DNA of 64,000 nt, taken from positions 540,572 to 604,571 of the forward strand of contig DASXUX010000095.1 of assembly GCA_036504595.1 (NCBI GenBank), in the 5' to 3' direction. Within the stretch, counting starts at the first letter, position 1; each line of letters begins with the position of its first letter. Positions 53,340 to 62,661 of this stretch are shown in pieces. The notes below the pieces were generated by a model. It was not told the origin of the DNA and searched no databases. It saw only the letters and a list, made by a program, of their open reading frames with translations. Source of the DNA: DASXUX01 sp036504595 (GTDB lineage: Bacteria; Planctomycetota; SZUA-567; H5-PLA8). A program made the translations under genes and the position numbers.

Positions 53340-54996
53340 GCACATCTTTATCACCGGCGGCGTCGTTTCTTCGCTTGGAAAAGGCATTACCACCGGAGCA
53401 GTTGGATTGCTGCTCAAGCGCATGGGGCTCTCGGTCCGGTTGCAGAAGCTCGATCCATATCTCAATGTCGATCCGGGCACGATGAACCCCTACGAGCACG
53501 GCGAAGTCTACGTCACCGAAGACGGAGCGGAAACCGACCTGGACCTTGGCCACTACGAGCGCTTCACGGGCGATTTCGTCTCGCGCGAAAGCAACTTCAC
53601 GATGGGCCAAGTGTACCAGACGATCATCAGCCGCGAACGCCGCGGGGATTACCTCGGCAAAACCGTGCAAGTCGTTCCCCATACCACGGACGAAATCAAG
53701 AACTGCATCCGCAAGCTCGTGCAGCCCGACGTGGACGTGATCCTCACCGAAATCGGCGGAACCGTCGGCGACATCGAAGGCGCGCCGATGCTCGAAGCCA
53801 TCCGCCAATTCCGCCACGAAGTTGGCAGCCGTAACGCGATGTTCATTCATCTCACGCTGGTGCCGTACATCAAGGCCGCCGGCGAAGTGAAGACCAAGCC
53901 CACGCAACAGTCTGTCGGCGAACTGCGCCGCATCGGTATTCAGCCGGATATTCTGGTCGTGCGCACCGAAGTGAATATCACCGATGAGGCACGCCGCAAA
54001 ATCGCGCTCTTCTGCAACGTGGACGTGGAAGCCGTCATCGTCGAAAAAGACGTCGATCACAGCATCTACGAAGTGCCGCTCGCCCTGCATCAACAGAGCA
54101 TGGACCATCTGGTCGCCGAACGGCTCAACCTGCCGGTCGGCAAGCCGCGCATCGCCGATTGGATCGAGGTGATCGAATCCATCAAGTACCCGGAGCACCG
54201 CGTGCGGATCGCGATTGTCGGCAAGTACATGAAGGTGCAGGACGCGTACAAGTCGATCTTCGAATCGCTCGCACACGCCGGAATTCATCACAAGACCAAA
54301 GTTGAACTCGTCAAGATCGAGGCCGAAAGCCTGGAGAAGCGCGGCGCGTTGTCGCAGCTTGAAAACGTCCACGGCATCCTCGTTCCCGGCGGCTTCGGCG
54401 AACGCGGCACCGAAGGGAAAATGGTCGCGATCCGGCACGCCCGCGAAAGCAAAGTGCCATACTACGGCCTGTGCCTGGGCATGCAGTTGGCCGTTGTTGA
54501 ATTCGGCCGCCATGTGTGCGGGTTGAGCGACGCCACGTCCACCGAATTCAAGCCGGGCTGCCAGAACCCTGTGATCGACCTGATGCCCGATCAGGCGAAT
54601 ATCGCCAACAAGGGCGGCACGATGCGCCTGGGCGCGTACCCTTGCGTTTTGCGCGACGGCACGAAGGCCGCAGCCGCTTACGGCAAGAAGCAGATTTCGG
54701 AGCGCCACCGCCACCGCTACGAATTCAACAACAAGTATCGCGAAGTTTACGAACACCGCGGAATGACGTTCTCCGGCCAGTCGCCAGACGGCAAACTGGT
54801 CGAGATCGTCGAGTTGGCCGATCACCCGTGGTTTGTCGCCGTGCAGTTCCATCCCGAATTCAAGTCCACCCCGACCGCCGCGCATCCGCTTTTCCGCGGC
54901 TTCATCAAAGCCGCCCTCGATTACGCCGCCAGCAAAGGCGAGGACACGCGAGTTGCGGCGAGACCTGCAGGCGAGCAGAAGGTGGGGGTGCAGTAA
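53332..54996 (+). CDS. pyrG: CTP synthase
   Basis: A 554-residue glutamine-dependent CTP synthase. The N-terminal amidoligase part shows FITGGVVSSLGKGITTG, LDPYLNVDPGTM and the EIGGTVGDIEGAPMLEA block. The C-terminal class I glutamine amidotransferase part has VPGGFGERG, the nucleophile YGLCLGMQLAV and the FHPEFKSTP His-Glu pair. The ATG at 53332 has AAGGA upstream, and translation may be coupled to kdsB. The kdsB-pyrG pairing makes sense because KdsB uses CTP. Confidence 0.97.
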   Translation: MAKHIFITGGVVSSLGKGITTGAVGLLLKRMGLSVRLQKLDPYLNVDPGTMNPYEHGEVYVTEDGAETDLDLGHYERFTGDFVSRESNFTMGQVYQTIISRERRGDYLGKTVQVVPHTTDEIKNCIRKLVQPDVDVILTEIGGTVGDIEGAPMLEAIRQFRHEVGSRNAMFIHLTLVPYIKAAGEVKTKPTQQSVGELRRIGIQPDILVVRTEVNITDEARRKIALFCNVDVEAVIVEKDVDHSIYEVPLALHQQSMDHLVAERLNLPVGKPRIADWIEVIESIKYPEHRVRIAIVGKYMKVQDAYKSIFESLAHAGIHHKTKVELVKIEAESLEKRGALSQLENVHGILVPGGFGERGTEGKMVAIRHARESKVPYYGLCLGMQLAVVEFGRHVCGLSDATSTEFKPGCQNPVIDLMPDQANIANKGGTMRLGAYPCVLRDGTKAAAAYGKKQISERHRHRYEFNNKYREVYEHRGMTFSGQSPDGKLVEIVELADHPWFVAVQFHPEFKSTPTAAHPLFRGFIKAALDYAASKGEDTRVAARPAGEQKVGVQ

Positions 54997-55060
54997 AGCC
55001 CTGAAGTCTTGCGTGGGTTTCTGGCAAACATGCCGCTCTTGCCAGAACGGTTTGCATTGC

Positions 55061-55071
55061 ATACAATGTAT
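55061..55071 (+). promoter_or_regulatory. Palindromic operator candidate for the toxin-antitoxin pair
   Basis: ATACAATGTAT is a perfect 11-bp palindrome with an odd centre, inside TTGCATTGCATACAATG, which also resembles -35/-10 boxes. It lies 29 bp before the antitoxin ATG, where RHH repressors usually bind. Confidence 0.5.
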
Positions 55072-55099
55072 CACAGTGAAATACAGGGAGCAGACTTCC

Positions 55100-55318
55100 A
55101 TGAGTACAGCGGTTTCCATTCGATTGCCTGACGCCTTGGCACGCAAGCTCGACCACATGGCGCACGAGACCGAGCGCTCACGCTCGTTCCATATTCAGAA
55201 AGCTCTGGAGTCCTACTTGGCAGACCAGGCCGACCTCCGAATTGCTTTAGGCCGGCTGCGCGACCCGCGCGATCCGGTGATCTCCGGCCGCGAACTGAGG
55301 AGCGCGCTTGGCCTATAA
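55100..55318 (+). CDS. Ribbon-helix-helix antitoxin
   Basis: A 72-residue protein with an N-terminal ribbon-helix-helix (MSTAVSIRLPDALARKLDHM, then RSRSFHIQKALESYL) and a short C-terminal toxin-binding tail. GGGAG lies upstream of the ATG. Its 3' end overlaps the toxin start by 11 bp. Role: neutralises the adjacent RelE-type toxin and represses the pair. Confidence 0.87.
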   Translation: MSTAVSIRLPDALARKLDHMAHETERSRSFHIQKALESYLADQADLRIALGRLRDPRDPVISGRELRSALGL

Positions 55319-55562
55319 GATCACCTATAAGAAGAGCGTGCAAAAGGATCTCTCGCACCTCGGCAGGGCCGAGGCCGGCCGTATAATCGACAAGATCGAG
55401 AAGGCGCTGCGAGAGCGAGCGGACGCCTGCCCTATGCTGAAGGGGGAGTTCGCAGGCTTGCGAAAACTGCGCATTGGCGCCTTTCGCGTCATCTACACGA
55501 TCCTCGGCGGTGAAGTCCTGATCATGCGCATCGGCCACCGGCGGGACGTGTACAAGCGTTGA
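55308..55562 (+). CDS. RelE/ParE-family toxin
   Basis: An 84-residue RelE/ParE fold protein: YKITYKKSVQKDLSHLG, IIDKIEKALRER, MLKGEFAGLRKLRIGAFRVIY and VLIMRIGHRRDVYKR are the family blocks. The start is a TTG inside the antitoxin end, with GAGGAG upstream. RelE-like members cut mRNA at the ribosome, ParE-like members poison gyrase; the short C-terminal HRRDVYKR is typical of RelE/mRNA interferases. Confidence 0.9.
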   Translation: MAYKITYKKSVQKDLSHLGRAEAGRIIDKIEKALRERADACPMLKGEFAGLRKLRIGAFRVIYTILGGEVLIMRIGHRRDVYKR

Positions 55563-55686
55563 CGTTTTCCGCCTATCGCGGGGCCTCCACGGGAGTCGCC
55601 GGTCGCGTACGATACGTTTCATGGTCGTGGCACCTGTTCTTATTGGCCGGCTTCGCTGAACGCACGAGCTACAGCAATGCGCCTGC

Positions 55687-55706
55687 GATTCAGCACTCAG
55701 CACTTT
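55687..55706. repeat. ATTCAGCACTCAGCACTTTT word
   Basis: Two CAGCACT units in tandem directly downstream of the GH95 gene stop. It is a short example of the same word-repeat style. Confidence 0.6.
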
Positions 55707-58010
55707 TCACCTCTGTTCCAACCCACCACCAAACACATAGCTCTTTCCCGCCTCGGTCGTGAGCTGCAACGTCTTCTCGCCATACCGCAGCGCACACGGC
55801 CGCCCCAGCTTCGACCGAAGCCGCGCCTCAGTCAGCTTCCCGTCTGTCCATTCGATATCGACCTCAAACCCGCCACGCGCGCACAGGCCTTTTACGGAAC
55901 CGGACGGCCAAGCCTTCGGTAAAGCCGGAAGCAAATGCACGGACCCGTCGTGGCTTTGCAGCAGCATCTCCGTCACGCCGGACGTAGCGCCGAAGTTGCC
56001 ATCGATCTGGAATGGCGGATGAGTGTCGAAGAGATTCGGCAGCGTGGAATGCGCGAGCAGTTCGCTGAGCATCTTGTGCGAATGATCGCCGTCTTGCAGA
56101 CGCGCCCAGAAGTTGATCTTCCACGCCTTGCTCCAGCCCGTGCCGCCATCGCCCCGGAAAATCAGCGACTGCTTCGCCGCATCAAAGAGCTTCGGCGTGG
56201 CCGGCGTGATCTCACTGCCGGGGAACAGCGCCCACAGGTGCGAACAGTGCCGGTGCTGTTTTTTCGGATCGTCCTTGTCCTCAAGCCATTCCTGAAGCTG
56301 CCCGTGCTTTCCAATCTGGTCCGGCGCAATCTGCTTGTGCAATTCCTTCAGCTTGGCGGCGAACTCCGCGTCCACGCCCAGCGCTTGCGCAGCTTCGGCC
56401 GTGTTAGCCAGCAGAGCGCGGATGATCTGATGGTCCATCGCGGGGCCTGCGACCAGCCCGCCTTGCTCAGGGGAGTTCGATGGTGTGCTGATCAGCCAAC
56501 CCGTCTTCGGGTCCTTCACAAGGAACTCCGCGAAAAACTGCGACGCGCCTTTCATCAGCGGGTACGCGCGCTGGCTAAGGAAATCCTTGTCGCCGGTGTA
56601 GAGGTAGTGCTCCCACAAATGCTGGCACAGCCACGCACCGCCCGTCACCCAGATGCCGTGATTCGACGCGTTAATCGGAGCCGTGCCGCGCCACAGGTCC
56701 GTGTTGTGATGCAGCACCCAACCGCCCGCGCCGTAGTGCGCCTTGGCCGTTTTGCTTCCGGTTTCGGAGCAGTCCTTGATCATCTCGAAGAGCGGAGCAG
56801 TGCACTCAGACAGATTCGTCGATTCCGCCGGCCAGTAGTTCATCTCCGTGTTGATATTCACCGTCCACTTGCTGTCCCACGGCGGCCCGAGCTGATCGTT
56901 CCACAGTCCCTGCAAGTTCGCCGGCTGATTCGGAGCCCATCCGGTCTTCTCCGAAGTCCGTCGGCTGCTGGCGATCAGGAGATATCGTCCGTACTGATAG
57001 TGAAGCGCTGCGAGCTGCGGATCGTCACGCTTGGCAACGGCCTTGATCCGCTCATCGGTGGGCACACGCGAGGGCGCCTCAGAACCTAACTGCAGCGACA
57101 CGCGTTTGAACAGCCGCTGGTGGTCCTCAATGTGAGCGGTCCGCAATGCCTGATATGATTTGTCGCCGATGCTTTTCAGGACGGACTCGCAGCGCGCGCT
57201 CGGATCGCCGCCGATGTCTTTGTAACTGCTGAAACTGGTCGCGGCGCACAGCACGAGTGTGGCGCTGTCGGCCTCTTCGACGAGAACCTTGTCGTCCCGA
57301 ACCTCCACCCTTCCCTTCGGGACGATCACCTTCACCCGTGCCTCAAACTTCGTGCCGCCATCTTCCACGTCGCCGAGCAGTGCCAGGCAATCGCCTGCCG
57401 CTTTCGAGCGCGCGGTTTTGTGCAGGCTGGTGAGTTGCACACTCAGTGTCAGCATCCCTGGCGCAGCGGTTGAAAAATGCAGCACCAGCACCTGATCGGG
57501 GTAGCTGACGAACGCCTCCCGCTCGAACGCCAGATCGCCCAGTATGTAGCTGACCTTGGCGATGCCCGTGTTCAGATCAAGTTCTCGCGAGTACGCTGAC
57601 GCCGCGGCATGTCCAGGCATGCTCACGCGCAGATCGCCGAAAGGCTGATACGCCTTCTGGCGCATCGGCACGCTCATGAACTCTTTCGTCGCCAGCGCTT
57701 CGGCTTCGCGCTGCTTGCCTTCGCTGAGCAACTGGCGAATGGCGGCCAGATGCGCGGCGGCGCCTTCGTGCTGATACTCCTGCGGCTTGCCCGTCCATAG
57801 CGTGCTCTCGTTGAACTGGATGTGCTCGTCAATCGTGCCGAACACCATCCCGCCGAGCCGCCCGTTTCCGATCGGCAGGGCTTCCACCCACTGCCGCGCC
57901 GGCTGCATGTACCAGAGCTTCAGCTCCGCCGGATTCTGTGCTGCATCTGCGGCGAACGCAGCCGATGCGAGCAGCAGGGCCAAGCACACAAGCGTTGTCA
58001 GGATTGTCAT
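55707..58010 (-). CDS. Secreted GH95-family alpha-L-fucosidase
   Basis: A 767-residue exported glycoside hydrolase. The signal peptide is LTTLVCLALLLASAAFAADA. Family GH95 is recognised from LWYMQPARQWVEALPIGNGRLGG (split), FNESTLWTGKPQEY, YQPFGDLRV, NINTEMNYWPAESTNL, HHNTDLWRGTAPI, GQLQEWLEDKDDP and HRHCSHLWALFPG. Members release alpha-1,2-fucose from glycans, some act on galactose. AGGGA lies upstream of the ATG. No other polysaccharide-degradation gene is adjacent, but the PA14 and jelly-roll proteins in the window fit glycan use. Confidence 0.93.
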   Translation of the reverse strand: MTILTTLVCLALLLASAAFAADAAQNPAELKLWYMQPARQWVEALPIGNGRLGGMVFGTIDEHIQFNESTLWTGKPQEYQHEGAAAHLAAIRQLLSEGKQREAEALATKEFMSVPMRQKAYQPFGDLRVSMPGHAAASAYSRELDLNTGIAKVSYILGDLAFEREAFVSYPDQVLVLHFSTAAPGMLTLSVQLTSLHKTARSKAAGDCLALLGDVEDGGTKFEARVKVIVPKGRVEVRDDKVLVEEADSATLVLCAATSFSSYKDIGGDPSARCESVLKSIGDKSYQALRTAHIEDHQRLFKRVSLQLGSEAPSRVPTDERIKAVAKRDDPQLAALHYQYGRYLLIASSRRTSEKTGWAPNQPANLQGLWNDQLGPPWDSKWTVNINTEMNYWPAESTNLSECTAPLFEMIKDCSETGSKTAKAHYGAGGWVLHHNTDLWRGTAPINASNHGIWVTGGAWLCQHLWEHYLYTGDKDFLSQRAYPLMKGASQFFAEFLVKDPKTGWLISTPSNSPEQGGLVAGPAMDHQIIRALLANTAEAAQALGVDAEFAAKLKELHKQIAPDQIGKHGQLQEWLEDKDDPKKQHRHCSHLWALFPGSEITPATPKLFDAAKQSLIFRGDGGTGWSKAWKINFWARLQDGDHSHKMLSELLAHSTLPNLFDTHPPFQIDGNFGATSGVTEMLLQSHDGSVHLLPALPKAWPSGSVKGLCARGGFEVDIEWTDGKLTEARLRSKLGRPCALRYGEKTLQLTTEAGKSYVFGGGLEQR

Positions 58011-58020
58011 CGTTTCAAGT

Positions 58021-58051
58021 CCCTGGTGTCTGGTGGTCTGCCGTCTGGTTT
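58021..58051. repeat. TGGTGTCTGGTGGTCTG word
   Basis: CCTGGTGTCTGGTGGTCTG plus CCGTCTGGTT, same family as 26551-26607 and 33491-33570, located at the 5' end of the GH95 gene. Confidence 0.75.
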
Positions 58052-58182
58052 AGCGCTTTGGACCCTTGAGCGCCACAGAAACCCCGTACTGTCGGCCGTA
58101 CTTGCTGCACACCGGCGCTGGGCGAGTGGGTCAAACCGCTAAGCCACTTGAAGTCGGCACCTCGATTTGGTACTGACGATTC

Positions 58183-60303
58183 ATGCTGTCGGCAGATTCC
58201 TCCCCAACAAACCAAACGCAGAGCAGCCGGACGGCCACAGCCAACATCATTCTGATTGCCATAGCCTGGCTGGCGGCTTGGGCGGTCTACAACCCCGTCA
58301 TCGGCGCCAAGTGGTTTTACGACGACAGCGATTACATCCTCGGCGATCCGCGCCTGGATCATCTGGAGCTTTTTCTTCCAGCGCATTGGTCCTCGCCTCC
58401 GCCACCGATCCCCAATCGCGCAGGAGAGGAGCTGTTCCTTCCCGGCTACAACAAGCCTATGATCGGCGACCGTTACCTGTGGCATCTTTCGCTGGCGGTT
58501 GAGAAGCATTTCTTTGGCGATTCGGATGCCTGGCCGCGAGTCGCTCACGCGGTGAACCTGTTCCTCCATCTCGCCTGCGTCACCGCGCTGTTCTGGGCCT
58601 TGACCCAACTGCTTCGGCTCTATCGCGACGCGTGGCCCGGCAAAGGGAATCATCCGGCCTGGGATCTCTTGCCGGGAATCGCCGCGCTCATCTTCGCCGT
58701 TCACCCATGGGCCGCCGAACCGGTGTGTTACATCACCGCGCGAAATGGCAGCATGGGCGCTCTGTTCGGATTGGTAGGCCTGGGTCTGTGGGTCAAAGCG
58801 GTCGCGAGCAGGAGCTGGCTCAAATCTTCCGCGTTGTGCAGCGGTGCCTTTCTTTGCGCGCTTGCCGCAGTCGGCTCGAAGGAGAACTTCATTACGGTGC
58901 CCGCGGGATACGTGCTGGTGACGTGGCCCGTGCTGTGGCAACGCCTGCGCAATTGGTCCCGGACGGGAGCGGTGGTGCTGGCCGCGGGAGCCTGCGCGGC
59001 AATCGCGCTGGTCGCTTCGCTGGGCATCCACAGCAGCGACAGAGCCGCCGGGTTGTGGGCCCAGGCCGGCGGCGGTCGCGGGTGGGACTACTTCTTCCAC
59101 ATCCAGAACCCGCTTCTGTTGCTGACCCTGGGCGATCACATTTCCGTGCAGCGCATGGCGATCGAGACTGGCCATCCCGGTTGGCCGGTCTGGGCGTGCG
59201 CGATGGGGCTGGCGCTCAACGTCGTCCTGCTCATCGCGGGAACCCTGGGCGGCTATCGCGTGCCCCTGCTGCTGGGATTGGGATGGTTCTACCTGCATTT
59301 GATTCCCACTAACTCCTTTTTGCCGCGACCCGATTTTCTCGCCGCGCGCAACGTGTATCTGCCCACCGCTGGGGTTGCAACGCTGCTGGCCGGAGCGGGC
59401 CTGTGGATCTGGAGCCTCACTCAAAGCGCCACGACAAATAATCCGCAATCCAAAATCCAAAATCCAAAATCCAAAATCTCGTACGTCGTTCTCTGCTCGG
59501 CGGCCGCTCTGTGGCTATTCTGGGCCGTGAGTGCCGGGAGCTGGGCGCGCGCGTTCCTCGACCCGCAGCGCATCTGGTCCCGTACGGCGCAGATCGCCCC
59601 CGAACACGCCGCGGCTCGACTGAATCTGGCCGCTGCAATTCTCAGCAAAGCTGCGAGCGATCCGAAAGCCTTCAACCAAGTCGCCGGCGATGCCGAACAG
59701 GAACTGAAGGCGGCGTTGGCGGCGGAGGATTCCCCGACAATGCAGTACCACACCGAGCGGCCCAAGCTGATGCGCCGCTCCATGGCGCTGCGGATGCTGG
59801 GCGTCCTGAAGTTGCAGCAGCAGAAGTTTTTGGACGGAGAAGCATACCTGCGCCAGAGCTGGGCACAGATGCCGACCATCACCGTGTGGATCGACTGGGC
59901 CAACGCCTGCGTTGAGGGCCAGCTTACGACCGCCTTCCAGGATGTTCTGGCCGCCGGCCTTGAGCGCTGGCCGGGGCAATGGTGGCCGCTGGCGATGCGT
60001 GGCTTGTCCAGCAGTCGTCGCTTTTCTCCGGGCGATAAACTGCCGGGAGACGTGCGCGCGGACTTGGAAGCCGCTGCGAAAGCACCGGACCAGGCAGCGC
60101 CGATGGAACTCCGCTCGCTCCAAGGCGTCGCGCTCTACCAACTCGCTCTCTTCGCGCCGGCGCGCGTGGACGCCGATGCGATCGTCCTGCGTTTGAAGAA
60201 GATGGGCGTGCCAGCCGCCGATCTGCGGCAACTTCTGACCGACCTCGAAAGCAAGTTCCCGCCGCCCGGCAAGCCACCGGGCGCCGACCACCACACGCCA
60301 TAG
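58183..60303 (+). CDS. Multi-pass membrane protein with TPR-like C-terminus (TMTC/GT39-like)
   Basis: A 706-residue protein. The N-terminal two-thirds have about 9-10 transmembrane helices. An early acidic motif (WFYDDSDYILGDPRL) in the first external loop and HPWAAEPVCYITARNGSM resemble TMTC/PMT-like protein O-mannosyltransferases of the GT-C fold. The C-terminal part (about 440-700) is soluble and helical with TPR-like units (AARLNLAAAILSKAASD, ALRMLGVLKLQQQKFLDGEAYL). Residues about 419-432 (NPQSKIQNPKSKIS) come from an AATCCAAA word repeat inserted in frame. There is no clear ribosome-binding site. Confidence 0.75.
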   Translation: MLSADSSPTNQTQSSRTATANIILIAIAWLAAWAVYNPVIGAKWFYDDSDYILGDPRLDHLELFLPAHWSSPPPPIPNRAGEELFLPGYNKPMIGDRYLWHLSLAVEKHFFGDSDAWPRVAHAVNLFLHLACVTALFWALTQLLRLYRDAWPGKGNHPAWDLLPGIAALIFAVHPWAAEPVCYITARNGSMGALFGLVGLGLWVKAVASRSWLKSSALCSGAFLCALAAVGSKENFITVPAGYVLVTWPVLWQRLRNWSRTGAVVLAAGACAAIALVASLGIHSSDRAAGLWAQAGGGRGWDYFFHIQNPLLLLTLGDHISVQRMAIETGHPGWPVWACAMGLALNVVLLIAGTLGGYRVPLLLGLGWFYLHLIPTNSFLPRPDFLAARNVYLPTAGVATLLAGAGLWIWSLTQSATTNNPQSKIQNPKSKISYVVLCSAAALWLFWAVSAGSWARAFLDPQRIWSRTAQIAPEHAAARLNLAAAILSKAASDPKAFNQVAGDAEQELKAALAAEDSPTMQYHTERPKLMRRSMALRMLGVLKLQQQKFLDGEAYLRQSWAQMPTITVWIDWANACVEGQLTTAFQDVLAAGLERWPGQWWPLAMRGLSSSRRFSPGDKLPGDVRADLEAAAKAPDQAAPMELRSLQGVALYQLALFAPARVDADAIVLRLKKMGVPAADLRQLLTDLESKFPPPGKPPGADHHTP
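59438..59479 (+). repeat. AATCCAAA word repeat inside the TMTC-like gene
   Basis: AATAATCCGCAATCC and four tandem AAAATCC units, in frame, between the last membrane helix pair. Confidence 0.85.
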
Positions 60304-60324
60304 CCAGCGCATTTTCCTGAGTCC

Positions 60325-62661
60325 TCACTTCTGCTCCAATATCCCGCTCACCCGCTGGAACAGGTCAGAGAGAATCGCCGCTTTGTCCTTGCCGTCGCCG
60401 ATTCCACGCGCGGCGGCCAGAGACGCATCGGTCTCTTTGCGCAGGTTGCGAGAAAACGCGAATACCGCCAGGCCGAGTTGGTCGTCTACATGCTTCTCCT
60501 CGACCAGATTCTGCAGCAGGTTATAGGCTTGCAGTGCCGGAATCTTCTCCCAGGCCTGCACGCGAACAGCGCTCGCACCGCCGCGCTTGCTCGAAATCTT
60601 CAAGCCCGCCTCGTCGAAGTCGATGATGTCGTCGCCGATCGGGTCGTTCTTGCGCGGAAAAACCTGCAGCGGCGAGTCGTGCCGTGGATTGCGCTGAATC
60701 TGGTCCAGCAGCCGAGTACGGCAATGTTTGAACATCGCTTGCTCTTGTTTTGCAGCGGTAGCGAATTGCTCGGCGAGTTTCTTCTCTTCCCCCTGAGCGC
60801 CCGCTAGCATCTTGTCGATCTCCGCCGTCAGATCATTGTACTGAAACGCCTTGGCCTTTGCCGTCGCGGCCACGAACGAGTTACGAAGGCCACCGAGATT
60901 GGCTGCCCTGGCCGGTTCCTCCTTCGCCTTCGGTTCTTCGGTCTTCTTCGGCTCTTCCGTCTTCTTTGGTTCCTCAGCCTTTTTCGGCTCTTCCGTCTTG
61001 GCCTTGGGCTCCTCTGCTTTGGCCATCTGCGTCACCGCCGCGATCGGCTCCGTCTTGGTCGCAGCCTCCGCCTTCGCTGCGGCTTGCTTAGCGATCGTCT
61101 CCTCGATCTCCGCGGCGAGAACCAGCGAGCGGACCCCCGTCGGCGTGTCCTTGCCGGCTTTCTCAGAGACCAGCCGCACCAGCCGCAGCAGCGCCGGCGA
61201 ATGCTTGATCTCAGAACGGCGCAGCATGTCCTGTATCGCGTCGAGCTGCCGAGTGGCGGTCAAGTACTCGTTGTCCTTCTGGTCGGCCTGCACCGCCAGC
61301 ACGGGCTTGACGGTCGTCGCTTTTTCAATCTCCGCGCTATTTGGCTGTTTCTCCCCGTCTCCCCGTCTCCCCGTCCCCCCGTCCGCGGTTTCGCCGCGTC
61401 CCCGCGTCTCCGCGTCTCCGCGTCCTGCCGTTTCCTGCCTGCTGCCTCCGACAGTTCTTCGGTCCACCGGCGCATAGAACAGCAGAATGAACGTGAACCC
61501 AAACACGACGATGAATGCCAACGCTGTCATCCCGACAAGGAACAGCGTATACAGCCGTGCCAGCGGCGAGTTCGGGAAGTGCTCGGGCGCCGGAGCTTTC
61601 GGGAATGCCACGCTTTGCATCGCGACCCCGGCGGGACTGGCGCTCTGCGACGTCGAAACCGCGGCTCGCACGCCGCCAAAGGTCGCCGTTCCACCTTCGC
61701 CGGGAACCGCCGGCGGAACGAGCGCAGCATTCTGTTCTTCCTGCTTGCCGCCGCTGCCGGCTGCCGCCGCCTTCTGCCGCGACTCAGCCCGTTCGGCGGC
61801 TTCCAAGACCTTCGTCAGTCCCGGTATCAGTTCGTCATAAGAGGGCCGTTGGACCGCCGCAGTGGCCATCATGCGTTCCACAGCCGACGTGACGCCCGGC
61901 GGCAGCGACGCTTTCAGCGGATCGGGCCAGCGCACAGGATTCACCAACTGCTGCCGCTCGATTCGGATCGATTCCTCATCGCTGCCGCGGAACGGCGGCG
62001 CTCCAGTCAGCATGTGAAAAAGCATTGCGCCAAGCGAATACACATCGGCGGCCATCAAACCATCCGGCGTCATCACCATCGCATGCGAAGGCATTGCTTC
62101 CGGCGCGGTATAGATGAGCGGCTCAAACAGATAGGGATCGTGAGCGGCCCACGCGGCATGTTCGGGGTGCTCGCCAAAACCGATGCCCACGACGCGCGCA
62201 ATATCTTCGCCGACGATAATGTCCGCGGGATGCAGCCGCCCATGGTAGCGCTTGTGCGTCGCCGCATAGCGCAACGCGTGAGCCGTTTGCAGAATGACCC
62301 GCACGCCTTGAGTTGCCGTGAAGGCTCCGCGGCGCTCAAGCATCCTCGCCGCCGATTCGCCCGCCACGAATTCTGTCATCAGCAGCAGAGTGCCGCCTTC
62401 ATGAACGCAGCCCAGCGCGCGAACCAGACTCTTGTGCTCAAGCAAGAAAGTGGCTTCGGCATTGGCTGGCAAATCCTGGACGAAGCGGCGATCGCACACC
62501 GACGCGCGGAAGACCTTCAGCGCGACAACATCCTGTTCGATCATGCGGCGGGCTTTGTACGTCACCCCTTTCGGGCTGCGCGCAAGCTCCTGCAGAATTC
62601 GAAAGCCTTTGAGCTCCGGGAAAGAGCTGGCGCTCGTTGATGTCGCTGGCTGATCGCTCAT
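60325..62661 (-). CDS. Membrane-anchored predicted pseudokinase
   Basis: A 778-residue protein with a Hanks-kinase fold at about 18-290. The lysine (VVALKVFRA) is kept, but the catalytic loop reads RYHGRLHPADIIV (HRD lost) and the metal DFG block reads VGIGFGEHP, so phosphotransfer is unlikely; the late APEA and DVYSLGAMLFHMLTGAPPF blocks are intact. One transmembrane helix (LVGMTALAFIVVFGFTFILL, about 377-400) leads to a low-complexity region with a CCCCGTCT-derived insert (GRGDAETRGRGETADGG), EEPKK repeats and a helical C-terminal domain. GAGGAAG lies six bases before the ATG. Probably a scaffold or sensor. Confidence 0.85.
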   Translation of the reverse strand: MSDQPATSTSASSFPELKGFRILQELARSPKGVTYKARRMIEQDVVALKVFRASVCDRRFVQDLPANAEATFLLEHKSLVRALGCVHEGGTLLLMTEFVAGESAARMLERRGAFTATQGVRVILQTAHALRYAATHKRYHGRLHPADIIVGEDIARVVGIGFGEHPEHAAWAAHDPYLFEPLIYTAPEAMPSHAMVMTPDGLMAADVYSLGAMLFHMLTGAPPFRGSDEESIRIERQQLVNPVRWPDPLKASLPPGVTSAVERMMATAAVQRPSYDELIPGLTKVLEAAERAESRQKAAAAGSGGKQEEQNAALVPPAVPGEGGTATFGGVRAAVSTSQSASPAGVAMQSVAFPKAPAPEHFPNSPLARLYTLFLVGMTALAFIVVFGFTFILLFYAPVDRRTVGGSRQETAGRGDAETRGRGETADGGTGRRGDGEKQPNSAEIEKATTVKPVLAVQADQKDNEYLTATRQLDAIQDMLRRSEIKHSPALLRLVRLVSEKAGKDTPTGVRSLVLAAEIEETIAKQAAAKAEAATKTEPIAAVTQMAKAEEPKAKTEEPKKAEEPKKTEEPKKTEEPKAKEEPARAANLGGLRNSFVAATAKAKAFQYNDLTAEIDKMLAGAQGEEKKLAEQFATAAKQEQAMFKHCRTRLLDQIQRNPRHDSPLQVFPRKNDPIGDDIIDFDEAGLKISSKRGGASAVRVQAWEKIPALQAYNLLQNLVEEKHVDDQLGLAVFAFSRNLRKETDASLAAARGIGDGKDKAAILSDLFQRVSGILEQK
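61352..61440 (-). repeat. CTCCCCGTCTCCCCGTC word repeat inside the pseudokinase gene
   Basis: CCCCGTCT and CGCGTCTC units run in tandem for about 90 bp and are in frame. The same word recurs at 63440-63486 inside the AraC-type gene. Confidence 0.85.

Noticed and set aside
58015..59460. 481-codon ORF antisense to the TMTC-like gene
   Set aside because: It is a shadow ORF of a membrane protein gene with a Gln/Arg-rich translation and no motif.
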